Shown piece after piece: positions 10,473-22,100 of a DNA stretch of 64,000 bases. A program made the position numbers and the translations under genes. Origin of the DNA: Lasiodiplodia sp. COLG20 (lineage: Eukaryota; Ascomycota; Dothideomycetes; Botryosphaeriales; Botryosphaeriaceae); assembly GCA_009801085.1 (NCBI GenBank), contig VNWV01000006.1:1612001-1676000 (forward strand), read 5' to 3'. The notes below the pieces were generated by a model, which saw nothing but the letters and a program-made list of their open reading frames with translations, was not told the origin of the DNA and ran no database searches. The first letter of the stretch is position 1. Each line of letters opens with the position of its first letter.

Positions 10473-13400
10473 TCAACCGCCTCGATAACGCTTCAGCAGC
10501 CTTGCTGCAGCATGATATCCTTCGCCTTCTGCTAATTCCACAGCCTTCCTGAGTTGTCCATCTCCGAAATCGGCACTTTCAATGTCAGCTCCATTGTCCA
10601 GCAGTAGCTGAATCATATCAATCCTCCCCCTTTCAGCGGCTCCCTCTAGAGCTGTTCTCCCATCATTCTCTGCCCCAGGTGCATTAGGATTGGCCCCACT
10701 CTCTAGAAGCCTACAGGCAATGTCGAAATGTGAGTTGATCGCCGCAGCTTGAAGCGCGGTGACTCCTCGACATCTTGCTGGGGCCGCATTGACGCTAGCG
10801 TGGTGTTGAAGAAGAAAGTCAACTATCTCCAAATCGCCAACCTGGGCTGCCTTTTGTAAGGCTGTGCGTCCGCCACGCTCATGAGCTGGCTTGTTCACAT
10901 CCGCTCCAGCTCTGAAAATGAGTTCGACCATTTGCAGTCCACCCTCCACCGCAAGGCTGAGCGTTGACTCACGCGTCCATCTACTATCCAGCTCTTTATG
11001 ATAGAGTTCATCAAGACCTCTGTTGGTCATCGTAGAGGCTCCTCTAGCAAATACATCGCCCATATCATTGACAGCGACATTGACCTGTAGCAGTGTTTGA
11101 GCCATATCGAGTCGCCCTGACCTTGCAACAATTTGCAGAGGGGTAAGGCCATCATATCCATAAGCCATGATCCGGCGCCAGCAGCTGCATTCAGCTTCGC
11201 GATCCAAATCAACCGGTGCGTGAAAGGAAAGAAGCATTTGCAAGGCCTTTAAATCCCCGCGATGGCATACCGCTAGCACTGCTGATATGGCGCATGGAGC
11301 GGTGGCACAAACACCCCATTCCAGAAGCGATTTGGCCATGTTGTCGTATCCAATCCGGAATAGTTTGGTCAAACTCCAGTGGCCAAGGCAGGGATCCCGA
11401 GGCGTCGTGTGATCAGTTACGGTGGACTGAATCTGCCGGATGGCTCCCTCCATATCTTCGCATCCTCCTCGGAGCAGTGCATCTTCAAGTTCCTTGAAAT
11501 AGTCGACAGAAGCGCCATTTTGAAGCAGGAGCTTGGCTAACTTAAGGTTTGTCTTGAAAAGATATCCACTGAACTTCAGCGGACCATGTTTAGTGTGTCC
11601 AATGCTAGCCCCTTGTTTGATCAAGTAAGAGATCACTGCAAATTGCAGGTTCGGACGCTCACACAGCCAGCTAGATTTGATGGCGGAACGTATTGATAGC
11701 CGAGAGGAAGAATGCTGAGAGCTGCAGCCCGCCTTTTCCTCGAAAATAAATCTGACAGACTGCATGAACCCTTGCGCTATGGCAAAATACAGCGCTTTGC
11801 TGGCCGGAAAGGACGGATGGAAGCTCAGAAGCGACTGAAAAATAGCATCAGTGCTGATCCGGGGATTCATCGAAGTTTGCGATTTTGAAGCGTCGATCAT
11901 TTGTACCAAGCAACTGTTGACATCAGCGCCGTTTCCCCCGAGCAATTGAACCATCTCGAGACTGGTTGCTCCGCCACAAGTAGCCGCAATCAGTATCGCC
12001 GTCTTGCCACTCATTTTCTTGAGGACTTTGTTGATCCACCGTTCTTTAAGGCTGTGATTGTTTCTCAACGAGTAGCAAGAGCTGAGGGTTGGCGGAGGCG
12101 CATTTACGTCTGCGCCTCGAGAAATAAGCAAGGATGCCATTTCGCAAGATCCAGTGTATGCTGCAACTTGGAGGGGAGAAGGTGCCCTCAGCCCTGGCCC
12201 GGAAGGGCGGTCGACGTAAGCTCCCCATTCAATCAAGAGCTTTGCGATAGCGACATTGCTATTCAGAATTGCCAAAGTCAGTGGCGAAATCTGTCGAGGC
12301 TCTGGAGTATTGACTGCTGCCCCATTCTTGAGGAGTAGACGAAGCATTTCCAGTGATTGTGCTCCTACTGCAAGGGACACGGTTTCGTTTCCTAATTGTT
12401 TCTTGAGGTCGAGATCCAGATCTCGACACGACTTTATGATCAGTTCGGCAATGCGAATATCGCCAACAGAAACGGCGCCCCATAGCAAGGAAAGTGTAGA
12501 CTCAGAACTCTCTGATGCCTCGAATGTTTCCGTGTGATCCACTCTGCGTATGATTCTGTCGATATTCAACTCCAAAGCACGCTGCGCCACAAGTCTATGA
12601 CCGTGCTTACACAGGGCCCCAATAGTACTGGAGAAATCCACTAGGCCTCTGCTCTGTGCGTGTTGTAGCGCTGTCGGTGCCGTACTGGCGAGACGGTCCA
12701 AGATCGAAGGTGGTTCATCCGGGCGAGCACCGAATTTGATGAGCACTTCAGCTAAAATGAAATTTCGTCGAGAAATGGCATACTCCACGGGAAAGTACGT
12801 CTGGGAAACGTCAAACTTCCCATCGACTTTTATCCGGATCGGCTTGTTGGGATCGACAATGGAATTTTCCACCAGGAATCGGACGAGGTCCACATGCTCA
12901 CGTTCGAGTGCTCTTCGAAATCCCACCTCTATAAGGGCTTCGAAGGTAGGGTTCTGCTCTGAAAACAATTTGAAGGTTTGTTTTTGCCTTTTTCGAGTTT
13001 TGGTCATGGATCCAAGCGCGTTCATCAAAAAGTCCTCGAAGGCGCGGTTGCTTCCTATGTGATTGGAGGCGTTTATCACAGCGGTAAAGAATTCGCCTAG
13101 GAAACCGTCCTGTGAAGTGGTAGAAGCGGTAACAATTGGTGCTGACTCGCGAATGGCCTCCATGATAAGCGTGCTGTACTTTGTCTGTTGCCATGGTCCA
13201 ATATCCCGCCTCACGATAGAGTCAGCTCCAGGTCGATTGCCAACTACGTTGGATAGAAGCTCATTGAACGCAGTTGCTATTAACCTCATCAGCTGGCTAA
13301 TCTATCTTAGTATTGAAAAAGAACTTACAGTTTTGTGATACGAGGCGTTGGAATTGGAGTAGAGGCAGCTTGTCTAACGAAAGCACAAACAACCCAGCTG

Positions 13401-13932
13401 AATCTGGTGGTGCCAAGACCGGGCCTGATGGCCCTGGAGTGGAGAAAGTCAGCCCGTATGGCGTTGGACTCCTCTGGTTCTGCCCTGCCAAAGCCTATCA
13501 GTAACACGTGAATATAACTACGAGTAATCAACGTACTTTCTCTCTGTTGATGTGCCAGTACGTCCAAGGTCGAACCTTCGCCATATCGTGCGATGGCCTT
13601 TTTCAACTTTTTCGATGTAACGAGAATTCCATCGATGGTGACCTCGGTGTCCTTTCCTTCTCTTTTCCTCTTCTTGATTCGTCGCACAGCAAACTGCCAG
13701 TCCTCTTGTGTGAGATTCTTTCGAAAACACCACTTCTGGATTTGTCGCTCAAACTGGCCGGCACTGAGTACTTAAATTAGCATATGGCACATATTCAAGT
13801 CAGAAGACTGCCGTACGTTGCTTGGAAATTGTGCACATCTTTCATCACCGTCATCACTTGTTTCAATGTCTTGTCTTGGTGGAGGTAGAGATGCCGGATT
13901 GTCTCCTTGTGTCTTTCCCATTCCGAGTCCAT
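10473..13932 (-). CDS. Clr5-domain ankyrin-repeat protein
   Basis: Large ankyrin-repeat protein with an N-terminal Clr5 domain, a fungal module thought to resemble a DNA-binding domain. The model joins 13932-13817, 13763-13537, 13484-13329 and 13276-10473, giving 1100 residues. The three introns are 53, 52 and 52 bp, each phase-compatible. The spliced front reads MDSEWERHKETIRHLYLHQD…, then after the first junction AGQFERQIQKWCFRKNLT, which are the two halves of Clr5 (residues 1-55). A basic stretch (RRIKKRKREGK) and a Pro/Ser linker follow. From about residue 290 to the C-terminus run irregular ankyrin repeats, with the clearest at the end (GRTALQKAAQVGDLEIVDFL, GRTALEGAAERGRIDMIQLL). The repeats suggest protein recognition. 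The target and pathway are unknown. The exon 3 frame is the most uncertain part. Confidence 0.82.
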
Positions 13933-14333
13933 CGTGCTTATGGAGGAGAAGTTGTCGATAGCAATGGATGCTTAGCTGTGCAGCAAAAGTAGAGAAGAGA
14001 TTGTTGGTCCAGCTTCGAGGGTAAGCAGGTATTAAGGCTTCACAGGTGCCGCCGCGCAAGGCTGAGTTGTTCAAATCGCAGTTGATTGGCCGAATCCAGA
14101 TTCTGACCCACACGGCCAACAAGATCAACCTCTAGATGATTGGCTGCATCCAAAACCGCGCAGGGATAATGGACATGCTCAATATACCCTGCGCGACTGA
14201 GTGCATATCCGTAGCAATCAATGGCAGCCTTGGGAAGACTAATTCCAACCTATAATCTATTATACAAACTAGCATTTCTCGAATCCAATGCTATTACTTA
14301 CGGGGACTACCCTAGCTCTACAGCATTAAATCC
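13933..14333. other. Intergenic, upstream of the ankyrin gene
   Basis: This is 401 bp between the Clr5-ankyrin start and the SAM37 stop, both on the minus strand. It should hold the ankyrin promoter and the SAM37 3' flank. I see no further gene or clear motif. Confidence 0.35.
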
Positions 14334-15930
14334 TCAAGGCACATGTGTCTCGCCCTTAATGCCGACACCTCCCTTGCCCTCCTGCGCACTGACACCGACA
14401 TCAACCTCCACATTCGAGGACCTGTTCAACCTCTCCCTCTCAAGCTCCATCTCCCTCTGCCACTGCGCCTCCAAATCCATCTGATGCCCCAGCGCCGCGA
14501 GCGCCGATCCGGACCCGAAATCCCCAAACCCGCCACTCCACGGCGACGCCGCGTCCTCATTCCTGAAGATGACATCTCCCGGATTCGGGTTCTGCTGGAC
14601 GTAGTACGCCGCACCCAACATTGCCGCGGCGGCGGCGCCGGCCAGCGCCGTCAGCGAGTTCAGCAGCGACTCGTCCGGGACATAGCGCGACTTGCCGGCG
14701 GGCGGAATGACGGGATCAGGCAGCAGAACGCGCTTGACGAGCGGCAGCTTCGTCGCAACAGACCAAGCAATACCGACCGCCGAGGCTGCGAGCGAGGGTT
14801 GCGGGGCCAGGGCCCACGGCAGCGCCATACCGAGCTCCTTGCGGCCCATGGCGATGAGCTCCGAATTGCTGCCGCGCAGGTCGTTGAGGGCCATGAGATC
14901 GGCAGGAGCGGTGTCGTTGAGACCGACGGTCAGGGCGCGCATGCGGGCCGTGTAGGCGGCGAGGCGGGGGAAACGCGTGCGCAGGGTATCTGCGAGCCAG
15001 GACGAGGGCATGGCCGGGTAGAGCATGAGGGCGAGGTAGCCGAAGGCGAGACAGTCGAGCGTGGTGGGATACGTCGGGTGCAGCAGCAGCGGCTTCTCCT
15101 CCTCGTTGTCGCCCAGCAGCTTCTCGAGCGGCTCCATGCAGTCGCTCGCCAGCGCGTCCAGCTTGAAGCGCGCCGCGTACTCGGGCTGGCTGAGCAGCAT
15201 CTTCAGACCGCCCCGCCGGCTGAAGGGGAGCAGGCTCTTCCTGTACGGCGCCGGTCCCCGGTCGTCGTTGATGCCTGCATTTTTCTTATTGGCAGAGAAA
15301 CTGTCTTCGGTCGGGCTGTCGTCGACCGTGTCGATGTCCAGCGAGCTCAGGCCTAAGTTTTGTGTCCGCGCACGAGCTGCGTCACGCCGCGCAGGCGGTA
15401 TGGTGTAGTTCAGGTGCCATGGTAGCAATGCGGTATAGGCGGGGGCGGTGGCTTGGTAATAGTTTGCGGCGGAGGTGTACAAATTGAGGTCGAGGAGGGG
15501 GAGCGCATTTGTGCGGAGGAATGAGGTGAAACTGTGCACAGTCAGTGCAGGGAGGCGTGAGGGAATAACAGGGAGCGTACGCCGTGGTGTCTGCGCGCTC
15601 ACGCTCCGTCAGGTGGCCGTCAGGGTCATGTTCGGAGGCACTGTGCCTTTGCAGATAGTGCACGATGGGCTTGAAGCCAGCGACCCAAGTCGGACCATTG
15701 CGCAGGGCAGGGAAGTCGGCTATCACGCGAGCGTCAGCCGTTCATGTCCGGTCACGAGCAACTCCTGAGACGCACGCACTGTTCGGACTCTTGGAGACGT
15801 CGTGTGATGCGACGACGACCCAGCTGCCCTCGCGCAGGGTCAGCTTTGCATAGGCAAGTGCCGCGATGCACTCTGCGTCAATTGACGGGAGCCCGAAGGC
15901 CGGGCCCCAGACGTGGAGCTCCAGAACCAT
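14334..15930 (-). CDS. SAM37: Sorting and assembly machinery subunit Sam37 (metaxin)
   Basis: Subunit of the mitochondrial outer-membrane SAM complex, which inserts beta-barrel proteins such as Tom40 and porin. The model joins 15930-15780, 15719-15581 and 15531-14334, giving 495 residues. Introns are 60 bp (branch CTGAC) and 49 bp (branch CACTGAC). The start MVLELHVWGPAFGLPSID is the conserved beginning of fungal Sam37; an in-frame ATG further upstream (16038) is less likely. The glutathione-S-transferase-like fold typical of metaxins spans the first part (GPTWVAGFKPIVHYL; later TTLDCLAFGYLALMLYPAMP and FPRLAAYTARM). A hydrophobic Ala-rich segment near the C-terminus (LTALAGAAAAAMLGAAYYV) fits the membrane anchor. 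It is divergent from the gene at 16190, with only 259 bp between the starts. Confidence 0.85.
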
Positions 15931-16189
15931 TGTCTGCGGGTGGTGCGGTGGTTGATTGTCCATGTCGGCGCGTCGCGTAACCATTTCTTTGCGAAGCTCA
16001 GGCCGTCGATCACCCCGAACATCGTCATCGCTCCGCAACCTCCGCTAACAAACCTTAACTCTTCCCCAACCTACCGCCTTCGACACCGCCAGCTCTCGCC
16101 GCTGTCTCCTCATCCATCATCTGGGTGCCTTCAATCCCCTCAGCGGCCGTAGAGCATCTGCCCCTGAGCCAGGTTTCAGCGCCTGCGCC
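15931..16189. promoter_or_regulatory. Bidirectional promoter of SAM37 and its neighbour
   Basis: This is 259 bp between divergent starts. It contains CT-rich sequence on the plus side (about 16050-16140), typical of a leader. No TATA box is obvious, as is common for housekeeping genes. Confidence 0.4.
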
Positions 16190-17205
16190 ATGGCGCCGCT
16201 CCGCCGCTACCTGCGCATCACCAAGCACTCCGCGCTTGAAGTCCGCATCTATCTCGACAACCCGGCGCATGCCGAGACTTGGCTGCTACGTCGCAACGAT
16301 CCCGCGCTGCCCCGTATCATCGAAGCCGTCAGGCCGCTCGTGCTGCCAAAACTGTGGGAGGAGAAAGAGCGTTCCGAGCGGAGGGGCAAAGGCAAGAAGG
16401 GCGTGAAGGATGTGGTTGCTGGAGGTATGAAGCTTCACGACACGTCGATAAAGTGCTGTGAGGGCGGGGATCAAGCGGCATATTGTCGACAGATGCACCT
16501 CTTTGGTATTGGCACTGCAACAGGCGCTGACACCAGGGCGGCGCAGATGACTTTGAAGTTTCCATTTTCCTGACGGATAATTCCACGCCCCACGCGCTGC
16601 TCACCAAGCAGAAGACGTTTCAAGACAAGCCACGCATGAAGAGCAACTCAGGAAAGTTGACGGGCTGGCTGACCACCGGTGGCACTAGCGACAAGCCTGT
16701 CGACGTCGACGCCGGTGACCGTGATGCTCCCGTGACGCTCCGCGAGGAAGACGATGAAGAAGCGCCAGTCGCACTCTCTGACATACCTGAGGCACACACC
16801 GAAACTTCCCGAGCCGGGAAGCGCCGGTGTCGTGAGAGTGGCAGCGAAGACCTCTTTGTCAACGAGTCGTCTAGCGCATCTGAAGATGCTTTCGATGGTG
16901 CGCCGGTGAATAGTCGTACGAGAAAACGTGGACAAGCAAAAGACAAAGCCCAAGAGGAAGACCCGGAGGGCACGGATGACAAGAAGAAGCTCTCGCTCAA
17001 CACATCATATGACGGCTTCAGCATTTACGGACGCATATTATGTCTCGTGGTCAAGCGCAAGGGCCACGTCGCGCGCAGCGGTGGTGGCTCAACAACCAGC
17101 GCAACAGCAGCCCAAGACACGGCAAATACCCAGCAGATGATGGAGAGTTGGGTATCCACGCAGGCGGCTGGCAACTTAGGCGGCGACGACGAGGGCGAAG
17201 ATTGA
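16190..17205 (+). CDS. Conserved Pezizomycotina protein of unknown function
   Basis: The model joins 16190-16424 and 16547-17205 around a 122-bp intron (donor GAG|GTATGA, acceptor CGCAG), giving 297 residues. The start reads MAPLRRYLRITKHSALEVRI. After the junction it continues DDFEVSIFLTDN, then RMKSNSGKLTGWL, then an acidic and Ser-rich middle. Near the end it has a last conserved block, YDGFSIYGRILCLVVKRKG. I recognise this arrangement from unnamed proteins widespread in filamentous ascomycetes, where these same blocks are conserved. No enzyme motif, membrane segment or named domain is visible. Conservation and the tight divergent pairing with SAM37 suggest a housekeeping role, perhaps nuclear given several basic clusters; that is inference. 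The remaining doubt concerns the exact acceptor. Confidence 0.75.
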
Positions 17206-18777
17206 GGATGATGTCACAGCGACACGGCTCAAACAAGTGATCAACGAACAGGAGGTGCGATCAGCATCAAGGGCACGATGTTGGAGCGGCAGTGGCCTCG
17301 AGGCGGCGAGTGGCAGTTGCGAAGTCGGTAATGAAGAGTTGCGTTGCAGCTGTGGAGAAGTGCTGGCGGTCAAGCAGCGCCGGTGTCAATGGCGTCAATT
17401 GACCGCTCCTTCGCCTCCACCGGCCGCTACCCGTGAAATTAATCTCGAAAAAATGCTCCGCGAACGGCGACGCGCCGAAGCGAGTAGCGCGACAAGCGAT
17501 GGGCAGCTTCAGCGGGTCAGGGTCCATCAGACAACGGCGCAGTGGTCACGATGCATTAGCACGCGCGCTACTTGCAACCGACTCTTGAGCCATCGTGAGA
17601 GCTCAAGCCACGGCTCCCCACCTCAAAGCGCCTTGCGGCTGAACGCTCAGACACCCCAAGAAGATGCGGCTCAAACTTTTGATGAAGTGGGAGATCACAG
17701 GATGCCTGACAAAGGGACCATCACTGATTCGTCGAGCGCGCCATGCCCATTACGCGCATAGAGCTCCCCGGTCGATCAAGGATCTCCCCAGCTCTCTGAA
17801 TCTCGTTCCTGTCTGTGCGCTCTTCCGCCTCAGTATTCTCATGCCCGTTGACCCTTAGGCCAGCTTCCCCATCATCACCGCTTCTTTGATTAGTTTTCTA
17901 GCGTCTTTCTCGAAACTCTCTCGAAGGAAAAGAGGGGGCGTGGCGAATCTCGTCTCGGTGTTGAACCGGCCGGGTGGGGAATGTGGGTGACGAGGCCTTC
18001 TAGAAAGACGCTAAGAACGTACACGGCACACGTGGCACATTCTCTCCTCCGCATTGTCTCACATTCTCTTGCTGTCGCGTGTGTCTTGCGTCTCGGGTAA
18101 AGACCGTATGCTTTTCCCAGCCTCCCTTTACCGCCTTCGTGACGCACGGATGCCGTGCCTGCCATCTTTTTGCCGTTCTCCGTTCTTACGACCGTAGATA
18201 AGGCCAAAAAACTTTTTTCCTTGCTATCGGCTTGGCTAATGTTCCTTATCCTGCTAGTCGCATCCGGCACTTCCTCCTTTCTCTTGACGTAGCGCAGTCT
18301 GGAATTTTCCTTTTGCCACCCCCGTGTCGTGAAATGACGGTGTGGCAAAATGGAGCCGACGGGAAGGAGGCTCGTAGAAAGGTTCCAGAAGAAGTACCGA
18401 AGCCCGGAGCATACCTAATCCTAAGTGCCACAACAGCCTCTGCGCACCCAAAAAGCCTCCACCAGCTCGGGCCAGTCGAACATTTTAGTGCGGCTCCCTG
18501 ACTCTCCTCCTTCCTCGGGCCAGGGTCTACTGACAGCAGACGGCGCGGCGTTGATCCGAGCGTTGGGCTTGGTGGAGGGCCGGTCGCTGCCACGCCGCGA
18601 CGCCATACTGGCAAGGCTGACTAGGATAGTGGTGGTTTCCCTGCTTTCCTCCTGGGCCACATCCTTCTCCCGCCTTCTGCCGGCGCCCGACTCCATCGGC
18701 GCACTGATCATACGGGCGAAAAATTTTTGTGGTAACACACCGTTGGATACGGGATCCCCCCCATTACTCGCCAGGAC

Positions 18778-18808
18778 AGGGGAGGGGGGGTGGTGGTGGT
18801 GGAGGAGG
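18778..18808 (+). repeat. G-rich tract (GGT/GGA repeats)
   Basis: A run of G8 followed by TGGTGGTGGTGGAGGAGG. It is a simple-sequence tract that could fold as a G-quadruplex on the plus strand. It lies in non-coding DNA. Confidence 0.8.
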
Positions 18809-19160
18809 CTGGCGTGGGCTTGGGGACTTGCGCAAACGCGCGGCGCCGAAAGGGCACCGGAGTTTCGTGTCGGCAAGACGCTTGGGTCGCTGGAAGGAAA
18901 GACGATGGGCAGCTGGGTTCAAGGGTCTTGCGAGTGGCTTCCAAAGCTTCCATTGCCGTTCTTCTTTCTTCTTCGTCGCTTCTTTTCTGCCGGGGTGGAC
19001 CATTTGGCGGTGTATAAGGGAGGCCCGGATGCTAATGCTAACGGAGTTATGCCCGTAATGCAAGCGCCTTAGTGATCCGTTCGTCCGCTAGGCTGCTTGA
19101 CCGGTCAGCGTGGAAATTATGCAATGACGGTGGCGGTGTCTTGCAATGGTGTTGAGCAAT

Positions 19161-19197
19161 CGTGGCGGTGGTGGTGGAGGTGGTGGTTGATGGTGGA
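19161..19197 (+). repeat. GGT-type simple repeat
   Basis: An imperfect GGTGGTGGTGGAGGTGGTGG tract in the desert, similar in make-up to the one about 380 bp upstream. Confidence 0.75.
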
Positions 19198-22100
19198 CCC
19201 CAGACAAAGCTTCGCGGCTCGTATACGCCCATTCTGGCGATGGTCGTCGACTTCGCAGGGTAACCGACGTGCGGCTTGGTAGCCGACAACGTTCGCCACA
19301 CCTGCAGGTACCCGAGACAAAAGCAGTGAGTCAGAAAAAAATGCGGCTCATCAGCTAGACCCCCAGTCCGCCGTTTGAGAGCCGCAATTAATCCGGAACG
19401 TGCAGCCGCGTAATTTCTTGTGGCAAGCGCTGTTTCGTCTTTCTGAACCTTTTGCTTTTTCTCTAGACGTCAACGCCGAACCCTGCTGCTATCTGCGGGG
19501 TTCGCAATAACTGCTATGTTCATGCGCGGCCTCGTTTTCGCTTGGGGACGAATATCCCTTTGCTTCTGCTCATCAATGCTCCACTGCGATCCTTGCCGTC
19601 ATTGTACGCGCCTGAGGATCAAATTTTACGCAACAATGGACCATTATCATTGGATGAGACATACTGGGTTCGTCATTGGTCAATTGATCAGCTGCCTGAA
19701 ACAACTCTCTGAAACGTGGCGAAAAAGTGGTGCAAAGAGCCGGCGGTGGCAAACAATACGTCTTCGCTGCCCTTCCCAGCAGCCCGGTTAAGGATTTGAC
19801 GCTTGACGTGTGAAGCGGTGCATCTCGCCATGGTTGCGCAAAGCGCACTTCGCTTGAGGAAAGGAGGGGGAGTAGCGAGAAAAAACGGTGCCCTATGATG
19901 ACAGAGGCGGGCGATGACGCGACTGGGAATTAGAAGCGAGCGCTGAGGTAGGGAGGGGAACGGCGTGTGAATGGCTGGAATTACGAGCTGCGAGACGCCG
20001 GCGCAAGGAGGTGGCGAATTGCGGTTTGCGCGTCATCTCGCACTTAACGGAGGTAGGAAAGAAATCTGACGAGAAAAAAAAAGAATAAAAAAGATTGGGC
20101 AGCGGTATGTAGCAGCAAGATAGGAGGAAGTAGCTTAGCGGCCAGTGGTAGCGCTATCCAGGGTCCGCGTCTTGCAGATCAGCCAGCCGTCGTCACAGAT
20201 GACCGTAGATCACACTCTTCGCTTAGCCCCTCGAAACAGGGCTGAGCCGAGTGTGATTGGAGAATGGATGGTGGAGCAGCGAGATACACCACGACTGGTT
20301 ATGGGCCCCAGTGAGCACATCTCGCCGTCGAGCAATTTCCTCATGCGAGACGGAGCAGACACGGAGAACGGGTGGTGGTGGCAAAGATGGTACCTGCCGC
20401 CACGTGCAGGTCGTGATAGGCATTCCTGCGATCTCGCTTGGCCATGCTACCTTGACGTATGGATCGGCGCCAGCGCTGACACGAGGCGCCTGGGATCCAT
20501 TGTGAGCGGCGGTAGCGGTCCTCTTCGCCAGCCTGCTCGTCAGTGGCACTGTATTGAGAGGAGCGGGTGGGACGGTCGGTCATGCCGGCTCAGAGGGCCG
20601 CCGCTCGACGACGATTGCGGAAGGTCGTCGTATTCGCGTGTGGGTGGAAGAGAGGAGCTTTTTACTGCGGCTTTGCGGTTGGCCGGCACGTCCGCGCTGC
20701 CGAATATACCGCATGACATCCGAGTCCGAGCATTGGCGACGGGAGGCGGCTGCAATATTACCAATTTGGCGATGTGGTAGTGCATGAGATGTGCATGGTT
20801 TTTCCAGTGCCCGCGTTGGCGAGGAGCGTTGGGGAAGTATGAAACGATACTACGCTGGGCCGCATTGAATGAGAAAGCGGTGGGAGCTGTTGTAGGTAAA
20901 TTGGTCCGCGCGCTTGGTACCGAGAACCCTCGTCGTCAATGCCCTACCCACATCGTGAGGTTTGCGCTATTAATCTGCCGAGCATCACCAGATGGAGCCG
21001 GAAAGGCCGTCGTACAAACGCACGCTGCTGCGCCTCTATCATACTGCCATGCTAGTGTCAAAATGGCCTTGCCTGACATTCGACAAATCCTTCGGCCGGG
21101 ACAGCCTTGTAGAGAACGCACCATCTGTTGTCGCGTGACTGCCTTTCGTCCTTGTACGTCTTGTCGCCAAGTCCAGTGGAGGCTAAGCGCCGCCGCATCT
21201 TCGCCCGCAGAGAAAAGTTGCGGTGAAAAGGTAGATTAAGGAAAGAACCTTCTCCACCGTAAACCGACTTTTGATGACAAATGACCGCGGTTGAATGGAA
21301 GCTTCGCAGATCGTTATCGACGTCTTCCTAAATCGCATGATGCCCCACGACTCAATGCAAAATGGCTATCGTGGCATAACTTTAGAGGAACCGAGGTCGG
21401 AGGGATGGAGAGCGTATACACTGAAGCGACCATCATGTGTTTTCGTTACATGGATGGGTCTCATCAACGGCCGTTGGCTAATGTCTCCACCATCCAATCA
21501 GCGGTGCGAACAGCTCCAAAAGTCATGGATGCGGGGATGCGCAGGGCGCCTGAAAGGTTGCTCGCTCGTTGAGTGGTCGTCCTCTGCTGTAAGCTACCTG
21601 AATGACGACTAGACGTTGGTATAAACTCTGATAGCCGCACTCTCGTATCCGTGCTTCTCGTCCGAGCGCTTGTATTTGCTCGACCGGACAGCTGGCTGTC
21701 AATCATGATCTCATAGATGCTTTTCAGAGTCAGTGCGAAAGATGAAACCACCGCCAACGATTGCCCTTGATAATTCAGCATCAAACGATCCTGTGGGGTT
21801 ACCCATGGCTAATCATACTCCGGGGTTCGTGGTCAGCCCAAAGCTTTCCTAATGCGACAATCAGAGAAGCTTTTGGTTGCAGAGCGGGGCACCAGACAGA
21901 GTTTGCCCATCGGAAGCGGACAGTAAAGCAGTGCTTTAGGGAAGCATTATCGGCCAGGTGTGAGCAAGTAAGCCGAGGGTTGAAAGCAGGGCGTAAGCCA
22001 AAAGCGTGGCATAATGCAGTGCTGCACAGCGTGCAGCTGCTGCTGACTGTGTGCAGCATCTAGAACTGCTTGCTCCAGCCAACCCCCACTCCCCACGCTT

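Noticed and set aside
14343..15356. 337-codon plus-strand open frame
   Set aside because: It is antisense to the SAM37 third exon; Arg/Gln/Gly-rich chance translation of GC-rich coding DNA.
18425..19072. 215-codon frame in the desert
   Set aside because: Its length comes from a G-rich tract giving a Trp run; no domain and no codon-like pattern.
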